64,000 nt of DNA from Pseudomonas mucidolens (lineage in GTDB: Bacteria; Pseudomonadota; Gammaproteobacteria; Pseudomonadales; Pseudomonadaceae), in NCBI RefSeq assembly GCF_900106045.1, contig NZ_LT629802.1, positions 744,001 through 808,000 on the forward strand. Reading direction: 5' to 3'. The stretch's first letter is position 1. Each line of letters starts with the position of its first letter. The position numbers and the translations under genes are program-made. The notes beneath the pieces were generated by a model, which saw only the letters and a list, made by a program, of their open reading frames with translations, was not told the origin of the DNA and ran no database searches. Below, one piece after another: positions 35,546 through 43,725 of this stretch.

Positions 35546-36682
35546 ATGGCCGAGAGCGAGAGTGGTCAGGACAAAACAGAAGACCCCACGGAGAAACGTA
35601 AAAAGGACTCCAGGGAAAAGGGCGAGATTGCCCGATCCAAAGAGCTCAACACCCTGGCAGTGATGCTGGCTGGCGCCGGTGGCCTGCTGATCTATGGCGG
35701 CGGCCTGGCGCATGACCTGATGGAGCTGATGAAGCATAACTTCTCCCTGCCACGGGAAGTGTTGCTGGATCCGCGCGCCATGGGAATTTACCTGCTGCAT
35801 TCAGGAAAAATCGCAATCCTGGCCGCGCAACCGGTACTGATCACCTTGCTTCTGGCCGCGTTGATCGGACCGATCTCCCTTGGCGGCTGGTTGTTCGCCG
35901 CCGGTAGCATGGCGCCTAAATTCAGTCGATTGAACCCGGGGGCGGGGATCAAGCGGATGTTTTCCACCAAGGCCTTGGTGGAGTTGCTTAAAGCCCTGGC
36001 AAAGTTCTTCATCATTTTGTTCGTGGCATTGGCGGTATTGCGCGCCGACGTTGACGATTTGCAGCGCATCGCCCACGAGCCTCTGGAGTCGGCGATCATC
36101 CACAGCGTGCAATTGGTGGCTTGGAGCGCGTTGTGGATGGCCTGCGGGCTGATCCTGATCGCGGCGGTGGATGCCCCGATCCAGCTGTGGGAAAGCCACA
36201 AGAAACTGCTGATGACCAAGCAGGAAGTGCGTGACGAACACAAGGACCAGGAAGGTCGTCCCGAGGTGAAGCAGCGAATTCGCCAACTGCAACGCGAAAT
36301 GTCCCAGCGCAAGATGATGGCGTCGGTCCCGGATGCCGATGTGGTCATTACCAACCCGACCCACTACGCCGTAGCGCTCAAGTACGATCCGGAGAAGGGT
36401 GGGGCGCCGATGCTGCTGGCCAAGGGCAGCGACTTTACGGCATTGAAAATCCGCGAAATCGCCCAGGCCAACGACATCCTGCTGCTGGAGTCGCCGGCGT
36501 TGGCACGCTCGATCTTCTACTCCACGGACCTCGACCAGGAGATTCCCGCCGGACTGTACCTGGCCGTGGCCCAGGTCCTGGCCTACGTCTACCAGATCCG
36601 CCAGTACCGCGCGGGCAAGGGCAAGCGCCCCGACCCGCTCAAAGACCTGCCCATCCCGCCCGACCTTCGCCGCGACGACTGA
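35546..36682 (+). CDS. flhB: Flagellar export switch protein FlhB
   Basis: The 378-residue protein has the conserved start (GQDKTEDPTEKRKKDSREKG), four membrane segments between about 30 and 210, and a cytoplasmic domain with the self-cleaving NPTH motif at residues 270-273. Cleavage there lets FliK switch export from hook to filament proteins. The end of the reading frame is followed by REP fragments. A shorter FlhB-like paralog is encoded at 52671-53000. Confidence 0.97.
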   Translation: MAESESGQDKTEDPTEKRKKDSREKGEIARSKELNTLAVMLAGAGGLLIYGGGLAHDLMELMKHNFSLPREVLLDPRAMGIYLLHSGKIAILAAQPVLITLLLAALIGPISLGGWLFAAGSMAPKFSRLNPGAGIKRMFSTKALVELLKALAKFFIILFVALAVLRADVDDLQRIAHEPLESAIIHSVQLVAWSALWMACGLILIAAVDAPIQLWESHKKLLMTKQEVRDEHKDQEGRPEVKQRIRQLQREMSQRKMMASVPDADVVITNPTHYAVALKYDPEKGGAPMLLAKGSDFTALKIREIAQANDILLLESPALARSIFYSTDLDQEIPAGLYLAVAQVLAYVYQIRQYRAGKGKRPDPLKDLPIPPDLRRDD

Positions 36683-36714
36683 CCTGTGGCGAGGGGCCAA
36701 GCCTTAATGCTGAT

Positions 36715-36826
36715 GTAGGAGCGAGCTTGCTCGCGAAAATCGTCAACGATGACGCGCGCATTCCGCATAAACCCAGTGCCTTGGAGTTCCTCGCGAGCAA
36801 GGGCTAGGCCACTCCCGCGCGCCTAC
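36715..36826. repeat. REPIN with one degenerate arm downstream of flhB
   Basis: The left unit at 36715-36739 is identical over 25 bases to the REP at 1910-1934. The right unit (about 36790-36826, TCGCGAGCAAGGGC then TAGGCC) is a decayed inverted copy. A further REP-like scrap (GTGGCGAGGGGCCAAGCC) is at 36686. The rest of the 341-base gap 36683-37023 holds the palindromic region listed below and no gene. Confidence 0.75.
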
Positions 36827-36919
36827 AGCAACGGCTTGACTGATCGGCATGAGGACCTGCCCTCTGGCCGCCGGAAAGTTGCACTCGGGACAGCGTGCCC
36901 TTCGTCTTGAATTCGGTCG

Positions 36920-36958
36920 TACCTGTCAACTCTCACAGTAGCTGCCGCCGTGCTTTCG
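36920..36958. promoter_or_regulatory. Upstream region of the FKBP gene, paralogous to that of the CSD gene
   Basis: The 39 bases here (TACCTGTCAACTCTCACAGT onward) are identical at 30 positions to 37573-37611, upstream of the first cold-shock-domain gene. The core is an imperfect CTGTCAA-N2-TTGACAG palindrome. Being shared upstream of two genes in one insert suggests an operator or promoter; which protein binds is unknown. Confidence 0.45.
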
Positions 36959-37023
36959 TAGTTTGATGACCCGTGAGGCGCGTGTTGCGCGATTCAGGAC
37001 TCTCAGGGTCAAAGGAGCATCAA

Positions 37024-37365
37024 ATGAGCGTTATCGCCACTGAAAGCGGTCTTCAATATGAGGACGAAAGGGAAGGTACTGGTGCAGTAGCAAAAGCTGG
37101 CCAGACCGTTCGTGTGCACTACTCCGGTTGGCTGACGGATGGTCAGAGGTTCGATTCGAGTAGGGATAGTGGCGACCCATTGAAATTCAGACTGGGTCTG
37201 GGGATGGTCATTAGCGGATGGGACGAGGGAGTGCAAGGAATGAAGGTCGGCGGGATTCGCAAGCTGACGATCCCGCCCGAACTTGGCTATGGCGCAAGGG
37301 GGGCAGGTGGGGTGATTCCTCCGAATGCGACGCTCGTGTTTGAAATAGAGTTGCTCGAGGTCTGA
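37024..37365 (+). CDS. FKBP-type peptidyl-prolyl cis-trans isomerase
   Basis: The 113-residue protein is a complete single FKBP domain with VRVHYSGWLTDGQRFDSS, GWDEGVQGMKVGGIRKLTIP, ELGYGARG and IPPNATLVFEIELLEV. It has no signal peptide, so it would act in the cytoplasm on proline-containing clients. The ATG at 37024 has an AAAGGAGCATCA ribosome site. It sits between flhB and flhA, where Pseudomonas flagellar clusters normally have nothing; its client and any link to flagella are unknown. Confidence 0.92.
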   Translation: MSVIATESGLQYEDEREGTGAVAKAGQTVRVHYSGWLTDGQRFDSSRDSGDPLKFRLGLGMVISGWDEGVQGMKVGGIRKLTIPPELGYGARGAGGVIPPNATLVFEIELLEV

Positions 37366-37412
37366 TCATTCCCAACCAGTAGCAACCGCTGACCAATGAC
37401 AAACACAGGTTA

Positions 37413-37458
37413 CAGTTTTTACCTGATCTGGCATGGGCGCGCTGAGCGATGGCCGAGA
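37413..37458. repeat. 46-bp duplicate of the fliR/flhB junction
   Basis: This stretch matches 35510-35555 (end of fliR, stop codon, flhB ATG and first codons) at 43 of 46 positions in the same orientation. Flanking sequence on both sides is unrelated. The copy even keeps the TGA stop and the ATGGCCGAGA start, but no open flhB frame follows. It marks a past duplication or recombination at this locus. Confidence 0.9.
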
Positions 37459-37575
37459 CCCACCAGTCCTGCCTCGCGACCCTACTTGTGGCAAGCCCCT
37501 CGCCACCGAAAGCGCGATGCCCACAGCGAAGTTGCAGCCATACCTCCCCGCCATTCGTCTAGAAACTCGCGCTAC

Positions 37576-37591
37576 CTGTCAACTTTGACAG
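37576..37591. promoter_or_regulatory. Palindromic operator-like site upstream of the first CSD gene
   Basis: CTGTCAACTTTGACAG is a perfect inverted repeat (7-bp arms, 2-base centre), extendable to CTAC(C)TGTCAA / TTGACAGTAG. It lies 73 bases upstream of the ATG at 37664 and has a related copy upstream of the FKBP gene. The TTGACA half also resembles a -35 box. The remainder of the 37366-37663 gap shows a REP scrap and the fliR/flhB copy only. Confidence 0.5.
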
Positions 37592-37663
37592 TAGTCACCG
37601 TCGCGTTCTCGCGGTTCTATTGGCTTACGCACCGCGCAGCGAGGTGCAGGGAGGGTGGTAATT

Positions 37664-37870
37664 ATGGTGTTTAGAGGCAGGGTTAAATCCTATGACCAGA
37701 AGACTGGCGTAGGATCGATTGCGCTGGATGAAAGGGAAGAGGAGGTGTGGGTGGATCTGCACGGTTCGGGCGGGGTCCGGCTTTCAGTTGACCTCGAAGT
37801 GCGGTTTCAAATGATCCATCGACCCGATGGCATCTATGCGTCAGGTGTCCAATCGATCAATGCCACCTGA
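37664..37870 (+). CDS. Small degenerate cold-shock-domain protein
   Basis: The 68-residue protein (MVFRGRVKSYDQKTGVGSIA) follows the cold-shock-domain layout, but its nucleic-acid motifs are altered: the RNP1 region KGFGFI is TGVGSI and the RNP2 region VFVHFS is VWVDLH. It may bind RNA weakly or have lost binding. A GAGGG ribosome site eight bases before the ATG at 37664 supports this start. It is followed 34 bases later by an intact CSD gene. The function is unknown. Confidence 0.7.
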   Translation: MVFRGRVKSYDQKTGVGSIALDEREEEVWVDLHGSGGVRLSVDLEVRFQMIHRPDGIYASGVQSINAT

Positions 37871-37904
37871 GCGGGTGCTCGGGTGAAGGTGCAGGAGAAC
37901 GACA

Positions 37905-38111
37905 ATGAAAACGGGTACGGTCAAGTGGTACAACGATTCAAAAGGGTTTGGGTTCATTACGCAGGATGGCGGAGGCGATGACTTGTTTGTTCACTTCTCG
38001 AGTATTCAAGTCGAAGGTTTCAAAACACTTCAGGAGAATCAAAAGGTGCAGTACGTTGTTGTCCAAGGACCCAAAGGCGCCCAGGCAGCTGAGGTTCGGC
38101 CTATCCCATGA
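37905..38111 (+). CDS. Cold-shock protein (CspA family)
   Basis: The 68-residue protein is an intact cold-shock domain with [20 protein letters not shown] (RNP1 KGFGFI) and [10 protein letters not shown] (RNP2). Such proteins are single-stranded RNA/DNA chaperones. A GCAGGAGAACG ribosome site precedes the ATG. Its C terminus ([15 protein letters not shown]) is normal. It forms a small accessory group with the FKBP and degenerate CSD genes between flhB and flhA. Confidence 0.92.
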   Translation: MKTGTVKWYNDSKGFGFITQDGGGDDLFVHFSSIQVEGFKTLQENQKVQYVVVQGPKGAQAAEVRPIP

Positions 38112-38343
38112 GCGTTCTCGCGCATTGGCACGAGCGGCATTCAGATGCCTGGCTTGAGGTTTGTTGGCCTCCATCGACATGGCTATTCCACATGCCGGCA
38201 TCCGATCAGTCGTCAACTGGGCAAACTTGATTGATTATCTGACGCCAAATGCGTCATCTGCACGCTGGCAATAGGCCGGAGGGTAACGCACCAAGCCCGT
38301 TTTCCGGCACACCGCAACGTTTCCGAAATCCTCAAGCAAAAGT
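38112..38343. other. Intergenic region between the CSD gene and the flhA promoter
   Basis: No gene is supported here. A short inverted repeat TGACGC-CAAAT-GCGTCA lies at 38240-38256. Base composition is closer to 50% GC than the surrounding genes. Nothing else was recognised. Confidence 0.5.
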
Positions 38344-38359
38344 TGGACGGCTTCTTGCA
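38344..38359 (+). promoter_or_regulatory. Sigma54 promoter of flhA
   Basis: TGGACGGCTTCTTGCA has the GG-N10-GC spacing and a perfect TTGCA -12 box, with a divergent -24 (TGGACGG). It lies 62 bases upstream of the flhA GTG. flhA-flhF-fleN are FleQ/RpoN-dependent in P. aeruginosa. The accessory insert thus ends just upstream of an intact flagellar promoter. Confidence 0.75.
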
Positions 38360-38420
38360 ATAGCGCCTCCAGGTCGCCAAACGGCGTCAAAAGTTTGCTT
38401 CAAGGAAACGAGGAATACCG

Positions 38421-40550
38421 GTGGATCGTTCTCAAATGCTCAACACTGCCCGTGGCTCCGTGGCTGACCTCTCGCGAGGCAATCTGGGCGTGCCGCTGTT
38501 GCTGTTGGTCATGCTGGCAATGATGATGTTGCCGATTCCGCCGTTTCTGCTGGACGTGTTTTTTACCTTCAACATTGCCCTGTCCATCGTGGTGCTGCTG
38601 GTGTGTGTCTACGCCCTGCGGCCTCTGGATTTTGCGGTGTTCCCGACCATCTTGCTGGTTGCCACGCTGTTGCGCCTGGCCCTTAACGTGGCGTCCACGC
38701 GGGTGGTGATGCTCCACGGTCAGGATGGTCACGCCGCGGCCGGCAAGGTGATCCAGGCCTTCGGCGAGGTGGTGATCGGCGGCAACTACGTGGTCGGTAT
38801 CGTGGTGTTCGCGATCCTGATGATCATCAACTTCGTGGTGGTCACCAAGGGCGCCGGGCGTATTTCCGAGGTGAGCGCGCGTTTCACGCTTGACGCGATG
38901 CCCGGCAAGCAAATGGCGATCGACGCCGACCTCAACGCCGGCCTGATCGATCAGAATCAAGCCAAGGCGCGCCGCTCCGAAGTGGCCCAGGAGGCCGAGT
39001 TCTACGGCTCCATGGACGGCGCGAGCAAGTTCGTGCGCGGCGATGCGATTGCCGGACTGCTGATTCTGTTTATCAACCTGATCGGTGGCATTGCGGTCGG
39101 TATCTTCCAGCACGGCATGACGTTCGGCGACGCGGGCAAGGTGTACGCCTTGCTGACCATCGGTGACGGTTTGGTGGCGCAATTGCCATCACTGCTGTTG
39201 TCCACCGCCGCGGCGATCATGGTGACCCGTGCGTCCGGCTCCGAGGACATGGGCAAGCAGATCAACCGTCAGATGTTTGCCTCGCCCAAGGCCCTGGCTG
39301 TGGCCGCCGGCATCATGGCGATCATGGGCATTGTGCCGGGTATGCCCCACGTGTCGTTCCTGACCATGGCAGCGTTGGCGGCGGGCGGTGCGTATCTGTT
39401 CTGGAAAAAGCAGAACGCGGTCAAGGTCCAGGCCTTGCAAGAAGTGGAGCGCCAGCAGGAATTGCTGCCGTCGCCGGCCCGCGCCCAGGAAACCAAGGAG
39501 CTTGGCTGGGATGATGTCACTCCGATCGACATGATCGGCCTGGAAGTGGGCTATCGCCTGATTCCCCTGGTAGACCGTAATCAGGGCGGCCAATTGCTGG
39601 CGCGGATCAAGGGTGTGCGCAAGAAGCTGTCCCAGGACCTGGGCTTTCTGATGCCCACCGTACACATTCGCGACAACCTTGACCTGGCCCCCAGCGCGTA
39701 CCGCCTGACCTTGATGGGCGTGACCCTGGCGGAAGCGGAGATCTATCCGGACCGCGAGCTGGCGATCAACCCCGGCCAGGTGTTTGGCAGCCTCAGTGGC
39801 ATTACCGCCAAAGATCCGGCTTTTGGCCTGGATGCGGTGTGGATCGAAGTCAGCCAACGCAGTCAGGCGCAGTCGTTGGGTTACACCGTGGTGGACGCCA
39901 GTACGGTGGTCGCGACTCACCTCAACCAGATTCTCTACAAACACTCCCACGAGCTGATTGGTCACGAAGAAGTCCAGCAACTCATGCAATTGCTGGCCAA
40001 GGCTTCGCCAAAACTCGCCGAAGAGCTGGTGCCGGGCGTGTTGTCGTTGTCGCAGTTGCTCAAAGTGCTGCAAGCGTTGCTGGCCGAGCAGGTGCCGGTA
40101 AGGGACATTCGCAGCATTGCCGAGGCTATCGCCAACAACGCCGCCAAGAGTCAAGATACCGCCGCTCTGGTGGCTGCGGTACGCGTCGGGTTGTCGCGTG
40201 CCATCGTCCAAAGCATTGTAGGGCTTGACTCCGAGCTGCCTGTGATTACCTTGGAACCCAGGTTGGAACAAATATTGCTCAATAGTATCCAGAAGGCAGG
40301 ACAAGGCCAGGAAGAGGGCGTTCTGCTGGAGCCAAGCATGGCTGAAAAACTCCAGCGTTCGTTAATTGACGCCGCGCAGCGCCAGGAAATGCAGGGCCAA
40401 CCGGTGATTTTGCTGGTGGCCGGCCCGGTTCGGGCGATGTTGTCGCGGTTTGGACGTCTGGCAGTACCGAATTTGCACGTTTTGGCTTACCAGGAAATTC
40501 CTGACAATAAGCAAGTGACTATCGTCGCGACAGTAGGGCCCAACGGCTGA
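38421..40550 (+). CDS. flhA: Flagellar export-gate protein FlhA
   Basis: The 709-residue protein has about eight transmembrane segments in the first 330 residues, the conserved FHIPEP-type loop (RFTLDAMPGKQMAIDADLNA), and a large cytoplasmic domain that forms the nonameric docking ring for chaperone-substrate complexes. It starts with GTG at 38421 after a CGAGGAATACC ribosome region. It begins the flhA-flhF-fleN-fliA run. Confidence 0.97.
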   Translation: MDRSQMLNTARGSVADLSRGNLGVPLLLLVMLAMMMLPIPPFLLDVFFTFNIALSIVVLLVCVYALRPLDFAVFPTILLVATLLRLALNVASTRVVMLHGQDGHAAAGKVIQAFGEVVIGGNYVVGIVVFAILMIINFVVVTKGAGRISEVSARFTLDAMPGKQMAIDADLNAGLIDQNQAKARRSEVAQEAEFYGSMDGASKFVRGDAIAGLLILFINLIGGIAVGIFQHGMTFGDAGKVYALLTIGDGLVAQLPSLLLSTAAAIMVTRASGSEDMGKQINRQMFASPKALAVAAGIMAIMGIVPGMPHVSFLTMAALAAGGAYLFWKKQNAVKVQALQEVERQQELLPSPARAQETKELGWDDVTPIDMIGLEVGYRLIPLVDRNQGGQLLARIKGVRKKLSQDLGFLMPTVHIRDNLDLAPSAYRLTLMGVTLAEAEIYPDRELAINPGQVFGSLSGITAKDPAFGLDAVWIEVSQRSQAQSLGYTVVDASTVVATHLNQILYKHSHELIGHEEVQQLMQLLAKASPKLAEELVPGVLSLSQLLKVLQALLAEQVPVRDIRSIAEAIANNAAKSQDTAALVAAVRVGLSRAIVQSIVGLDSELPVITLEPRLEQILLNSIQKAGQGQEEGVLLEPSMAEKLQRSLIDAAQRQEMQGQPVILLVAGPVRAMLSRFGRLAVPNLHVLAYQEIPDNKQVTIVATVGPNG

Positions 40551-40561
40551 GGTAGTGGGTT

Positions 40562-41878
40562 ATGCAAGTGAAGCGTTTTTTCGCCGCCGATATGCGTCAG
40601 GCCATGAAACTGGTTCGTGATGAGCTGGGCGCCGATGCTGCGATTATCGGTAACCGGCGTATTGCCGGCGGTGTCGAGCTGACGGCTGCCCTGGATTACA
40701 CACCCTCGGCGCTGACGCCACGTGTGCCGAACATGGAACTGGAAGACGAGCTGCGCAAGACGGCCTCGCGCATTGTCTCGGCCCAGGCCGAGTTGAGCAT
40801 GCGCGGTGACAGCGATGCGACCACCAATCGCCAATTGTTCGCCGGTCTGCCACTGACCGCGGCCGAGCCGTTGGTGGAACCGACTTTTGTCGAGCCGCCA
40901 CGTCCTGCGGCGCCAGCACCGGCCGCCGCAGTCGACCAGCGGGTTTTCGACTCGATGCGCTTTGAACTCAATGGTCTGCGCGAGCTGCTGGAAGTCCAAT
41001 TGGGCTCCCTGGCCTGGAATCAGTTGCAGGGCAGCAAGCCGCAACAGGCCAACCTCTGGCGTCGCCTGCAACGCATTGGCCTGTCCGGCCCGTTGTCCCG
41101 CGACCTGCTGGAACTCACCACCGGCATTGAAGAACCTCGCCAGGCCTGGCGCATGCTCCTGGCGCATCTGGCGCGGATGATCGTCACTCCGGAAATCGAA
41201 CCCCTGGAAGAGGGTGGCGTGATTGCCATGGTGGGGCCTGCCGGCATGGGCAAGACCACCACTCTGGCCAAACTGGCAGCGCGTTATGTGCTCAAGTACG
41301 GTGCGAACAACATCGCGCTGGTGAGCATGGACAGCTATCGGATTGGCGCTCAGGAGCAGCTCAAGACCCTGGGACGTATCCTCAATGTGCCCGTGACCCA
41401 TGTCGATCCGGGCCAATCGCTGGCCAACGCCCTTGATCCGCTGCTGCGCAAGCGCGTCGTGTTGATCGATACGGCCGGCCTGCAAGCCAGCGATCCGGCC
41501 TTGCGCATGCAGCTGGAAAGTCTGGCCGGGCGCGGGATCAAGTCAAGAAATTACCTGGTCCTTGCAACCACCAGCCAAAAACAGGTTCTGACTGCTGCGT
41601 ACCACAGCTACAAACGTTGTGGGCTGGCGGGCTGCATTCTGACTAAACTCGATGAAACAGCTAGCCTTGGCGAAGTGTTGAGCCTGGCCATCAGTCATGC
41701 ATTGCCGGTCGCCTACCTGACCGACGGGCCGCGGATTCCAGATGATTTGCATCTGCCGCGCCGCCATCAGTTGGTCAGCCGGGCCGTCAGCGTACAAATG
41801 CAGGAAGAACCGAGTGAGGAAGCGATGGCCGACATGTTCGCTGACCTCTACCACAGTCCGGCCAAGCGGGTCGGCTGA
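40562..41878 (+). CDS. flhF: FlhF, SRP-type GTPase for polar flagellar placement
   Basis: The 438-residue protein has an N-terminal B domain (MQVKRFFAADMRQAMKLVRD), a Pro/Ala-rich linker near residue 115-125, and the NG GTPase domain with P-loop GPAGMGK at 225-231, VSMDSYRIGAQEQL and TKLDETASLGEVLSLA. FlhF recruits the first basal-body proteins to the pole. It works with FleN, encoded next. It starts 11 bases after flhA. Confidence 0.96.
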   Translation: MQVKRFFAADMRQAMKLVRDELGADAAIIGNRRIAGGVELTAALDYTPSALTPRVPNMELEDELRKTASRIVSAQAELSMRGDSDATTNRQLFAGLPLTAAEPLVEPTFVEPPRPAAPAPAAAVDQRVFDSMRFELNGLRELLEVQLGSLAWNQLQGSKPQQANLWRRLQRIGLSGPLSRDLLELTTGIEEPRQAWRMLLAHLARMIVTPEIEPLEEGGVIAMVGPAGMGKTTTLAKLAARYVLKYGANNIALVSMDSYRIGAQEQLKTLGRILNVPVTHVDPGQSLANALDPLLRKRVVLIDTAGLQASDPALRMQLESLAGRGIKSRNYLVLATTSQKQVLTAAYHSYKRCGLAGCILTKLDETASLGEVLSLAISHALPVAYLTDGPRIPDDLHLPRRHQLVSRAVSVQMQEEPSEEAMADMFADLYHSPAKRVG

Positions 41879-41984
41879 GGGCTATATGAACATAGTGAAA
41901 TGTACCTACATCGATGGTCAGCAAGCGGTTAGCGCGACCACCTTATGTAGCCTGCGTCTAAGCAAGACAAGGTAAAGAAAGCAC

Positions 41985-42818
41985 ATGGGCAGCATGCATC
42001 CCGTACAGGTGATCGCGGTGACCGGCGGCAAAGGTGGCGTCGGCAAGACTAACGTGTCAGTGAATTTGTCCCTGGCCCTGGCAGAGCTTGGCCGCCGCGT
42101 CATGCTGCTGGATGCCGACCTGGGACTGGCGAACGTCGACGTTCTGCTGGGACTGACGCCCAAACATACCCTGGCTGATGTGATTGAAGGCCGCTGTGAG
42201 CTGCGCGATGTGCTGTTGCAGGGGCCGGGCGGGATTCGCATCGTACCGGCCGCCTCGGGCACCCAGAGCATGGTTCATCTGAGTCCGGCGCAGCATGCCG
42301 GGCTGATCCAGGCCTTCAGTGATATCGGCGACAACCTCGACGTGCTGGTGATCGACACCGCCGCCGGGATCGGCGAGTCAGTGGTCAGCTTCGTGCGTGC
42401 AGCCCAGGAAGTGTTACTGGTGGTGTGCGACGAGCCGACCTCGATCACCGACGCTTATGCGCTGATCAAGCTACTCAACCGCGACTACGGCATGAACCGT
42501 TTCCGGGTCTTGGCGAACATGGCCCAGAGCCCGCAAGAAGGGCGCAACCTGTTCGCCAAGTTGACCAAGGTCACCGATCGTTTCCTCGATGTCGCTTTAC
42601 AATACGTCGGCGCAGTGCCCTATGACGAGTGTGTGCGCAAGGCTGTGCAAAAGCAGCGTGCAGTCTATGAAGCGTTCCCTCGTTCCAAGTGCGCGTTGGC
42701 GTTCAAGGCTATCGCCCAGAAAGTCGATACCTGGCCACTGCCCGCCAATCCTCGGGGGCATCTGGAGTTTTTCGTCGAGCGCTTGGTGCATCAGACGAGC
42801 GCAGGACCGGTGCTATGA
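41985..42818 (+). CDS. fleN: FleN (FlhG), MinD-type ATPase controlling flagellar number
   Basis: The 277-residue protein is a deviant-Walker ATPase: KGGVGKT at residues 16-22, LLDADLGLANVDVLLGL and a C-terminal membrane-targeting helix. FleN binds FleQ and lowers its activity, limiting the cell to its normal flagellar number. The ATG at 41985 has an ACAAGGTAAAG ribosome region. The 106-base gap after flhF shows no terminator. Its stop overlaps the fliA start (ATGA). Confidence 0.96.
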   Translation: MGSMHPVQVIAVTGGKGGVGKTNVSVNLSLALAELGRRVMLLDADLGLANVDVLLGLTPKHTLADVIEGRCELRDVLLQGPGGIRIVPAASGTQSMVHLSPAQHAGLIQAFSDIGDNLDVLVIDTAAGIGESVVSFVRAAQEVLLVVCDEPTSITDAYALIKLLNRDYGMNRFRVLANMAQSPQEGRNLFAKLTKVTDRFLDVALQYVGAVPYDECVRKAVQKQRAVYEAFPRSKCALAFKAIAQKVDTWPLPANPRGHLEFFVERLVHQTSAGPVL

Positions 42819-43555
42819 CATCAAGCGGCTACAACCTTTACAAAAATTCGGCACGTGACAGTCAGGGGGAGTTGATCGAGCGCTATGCGCCTCTGGTCAA
42901 GCGCATTGCCTATCACCTGCTGGCACGCCTGCCCGCCAGCGTCCAGGTCGAAGACCTGATCCAGGCGGGCATGATCGGCCTGCTCGAGGTGTCGACCAAG
43001 TACGACGCGAGCAAAGGCGCGAGTTTCGAGACGTATGCGGGGATTCGCATCCGTGGAGCAATGCTCGATGAAGTGCGTAAGGGGGATTGGGCGCCGCGTT
43101 CGGTACACCGCAATACTCGGATGGTGAGTGACGCAATTCGCTCAATTGAAGCAAAAACCGGTCGTGACGCTAAAGATCATGAAGTTGCGGCCGAACTCCA
43201 ATTGAGTCTCGACGATTACTACGGGATTTTGAACGATACCTTGGGCAGCCGCTTGTTCAGTTTCGACGACCTGTTACAGGATGGCGAGCATGAAGGGCTG
43301 CACGAGGACGGCGCGAGTGGTCATCTCGAACCGTCGCGCGATCTGGAAGATGAGCGTTTCCAGAGCGCGCTGGCGGACGCAATCGCCAATCTGCCGGAGC
43401 GTGAGCGGCTGGTGTTGGCGCTGTACTACGACGAAGAGCTGAACCTCAAGGAAATCGGTGAGGTCCTGGGTGTCAGCGAATCGCGGGTCAGCCAATTGCA
43501 CAGCCAATGCGCCGCCCGCTTGCGGGGGCGTTTGGGAGAGTGGCGCACGCGCTGA
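42815..43555 (+). CDS. fliA: FliA, sigma28 factor for late flagellar genes
   Basis: The 246-residue protein has sigma region 2 (YAPLVKRIAYHLLARLPASV; FETYAGIRIRGAMLDEVRKG), region 3 and region 4 (LNLKEIGEVLGVSESRVSQL). It directs RNA polymerase to fliC and other late genes, with candidate sites at 12128 and 15856. The anti-sigma factor flgM is not in the window. The start at 42815 overlaps the fleN stop; a longer in-frame extension into fleN was rejected. Confidence 0.97.
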   Translation: MTSSGYNLYKNSARDSQGELIERYAPLVKRIAYHLLARLPASVQVEDLIQAGMIGLLEVSTKYDASKGASFETYAGIRIRGAMLDEVRKGDWAPRSVHRNTRMVSDAIRSIEAKTGRDAKDHEVAAELQLSLDDYYGILNDTLGSRLFSFDDLLQDGEHEGLHEDGASGHLEPSRDLEDERFQSALADAIANLPERERLVLALYYDEELNLKEIGEVLGVSESRVSQLHSQCAARLRGRLGEWRTR

Positions 43556-43725
43556 CAGGCAGTGTGGGGACACTGTGAACGACACCGCCCGGGCGCTTGG
43601 CCTGGGCGGGAGCGGCCCGTGGTGCGACCCCTGCAATCCTTTTTGTGTAATGCCTGTTGAATGAAATGGCGCGGCCAGGTGCTGGACGCGTTTAAGACTG
43701 CTTGGAGGTCGAATTGGACAAGAAC

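Noticed and set aside
37396..37674. 92-codon frame between the FKBP and CSD genes
   Set aside because: Its start runs through the fliR/flhB copy and it covers the palindrome and ribosome site of the next gene; no domain is visible.
43585..43609. Terminator hairpin after fliA (CCGCCCGGG / CCTGGGCGG)
   Set aside because: The stem contains a G-T pair and no T-run follows; it could form but is not convincing as a terminator.
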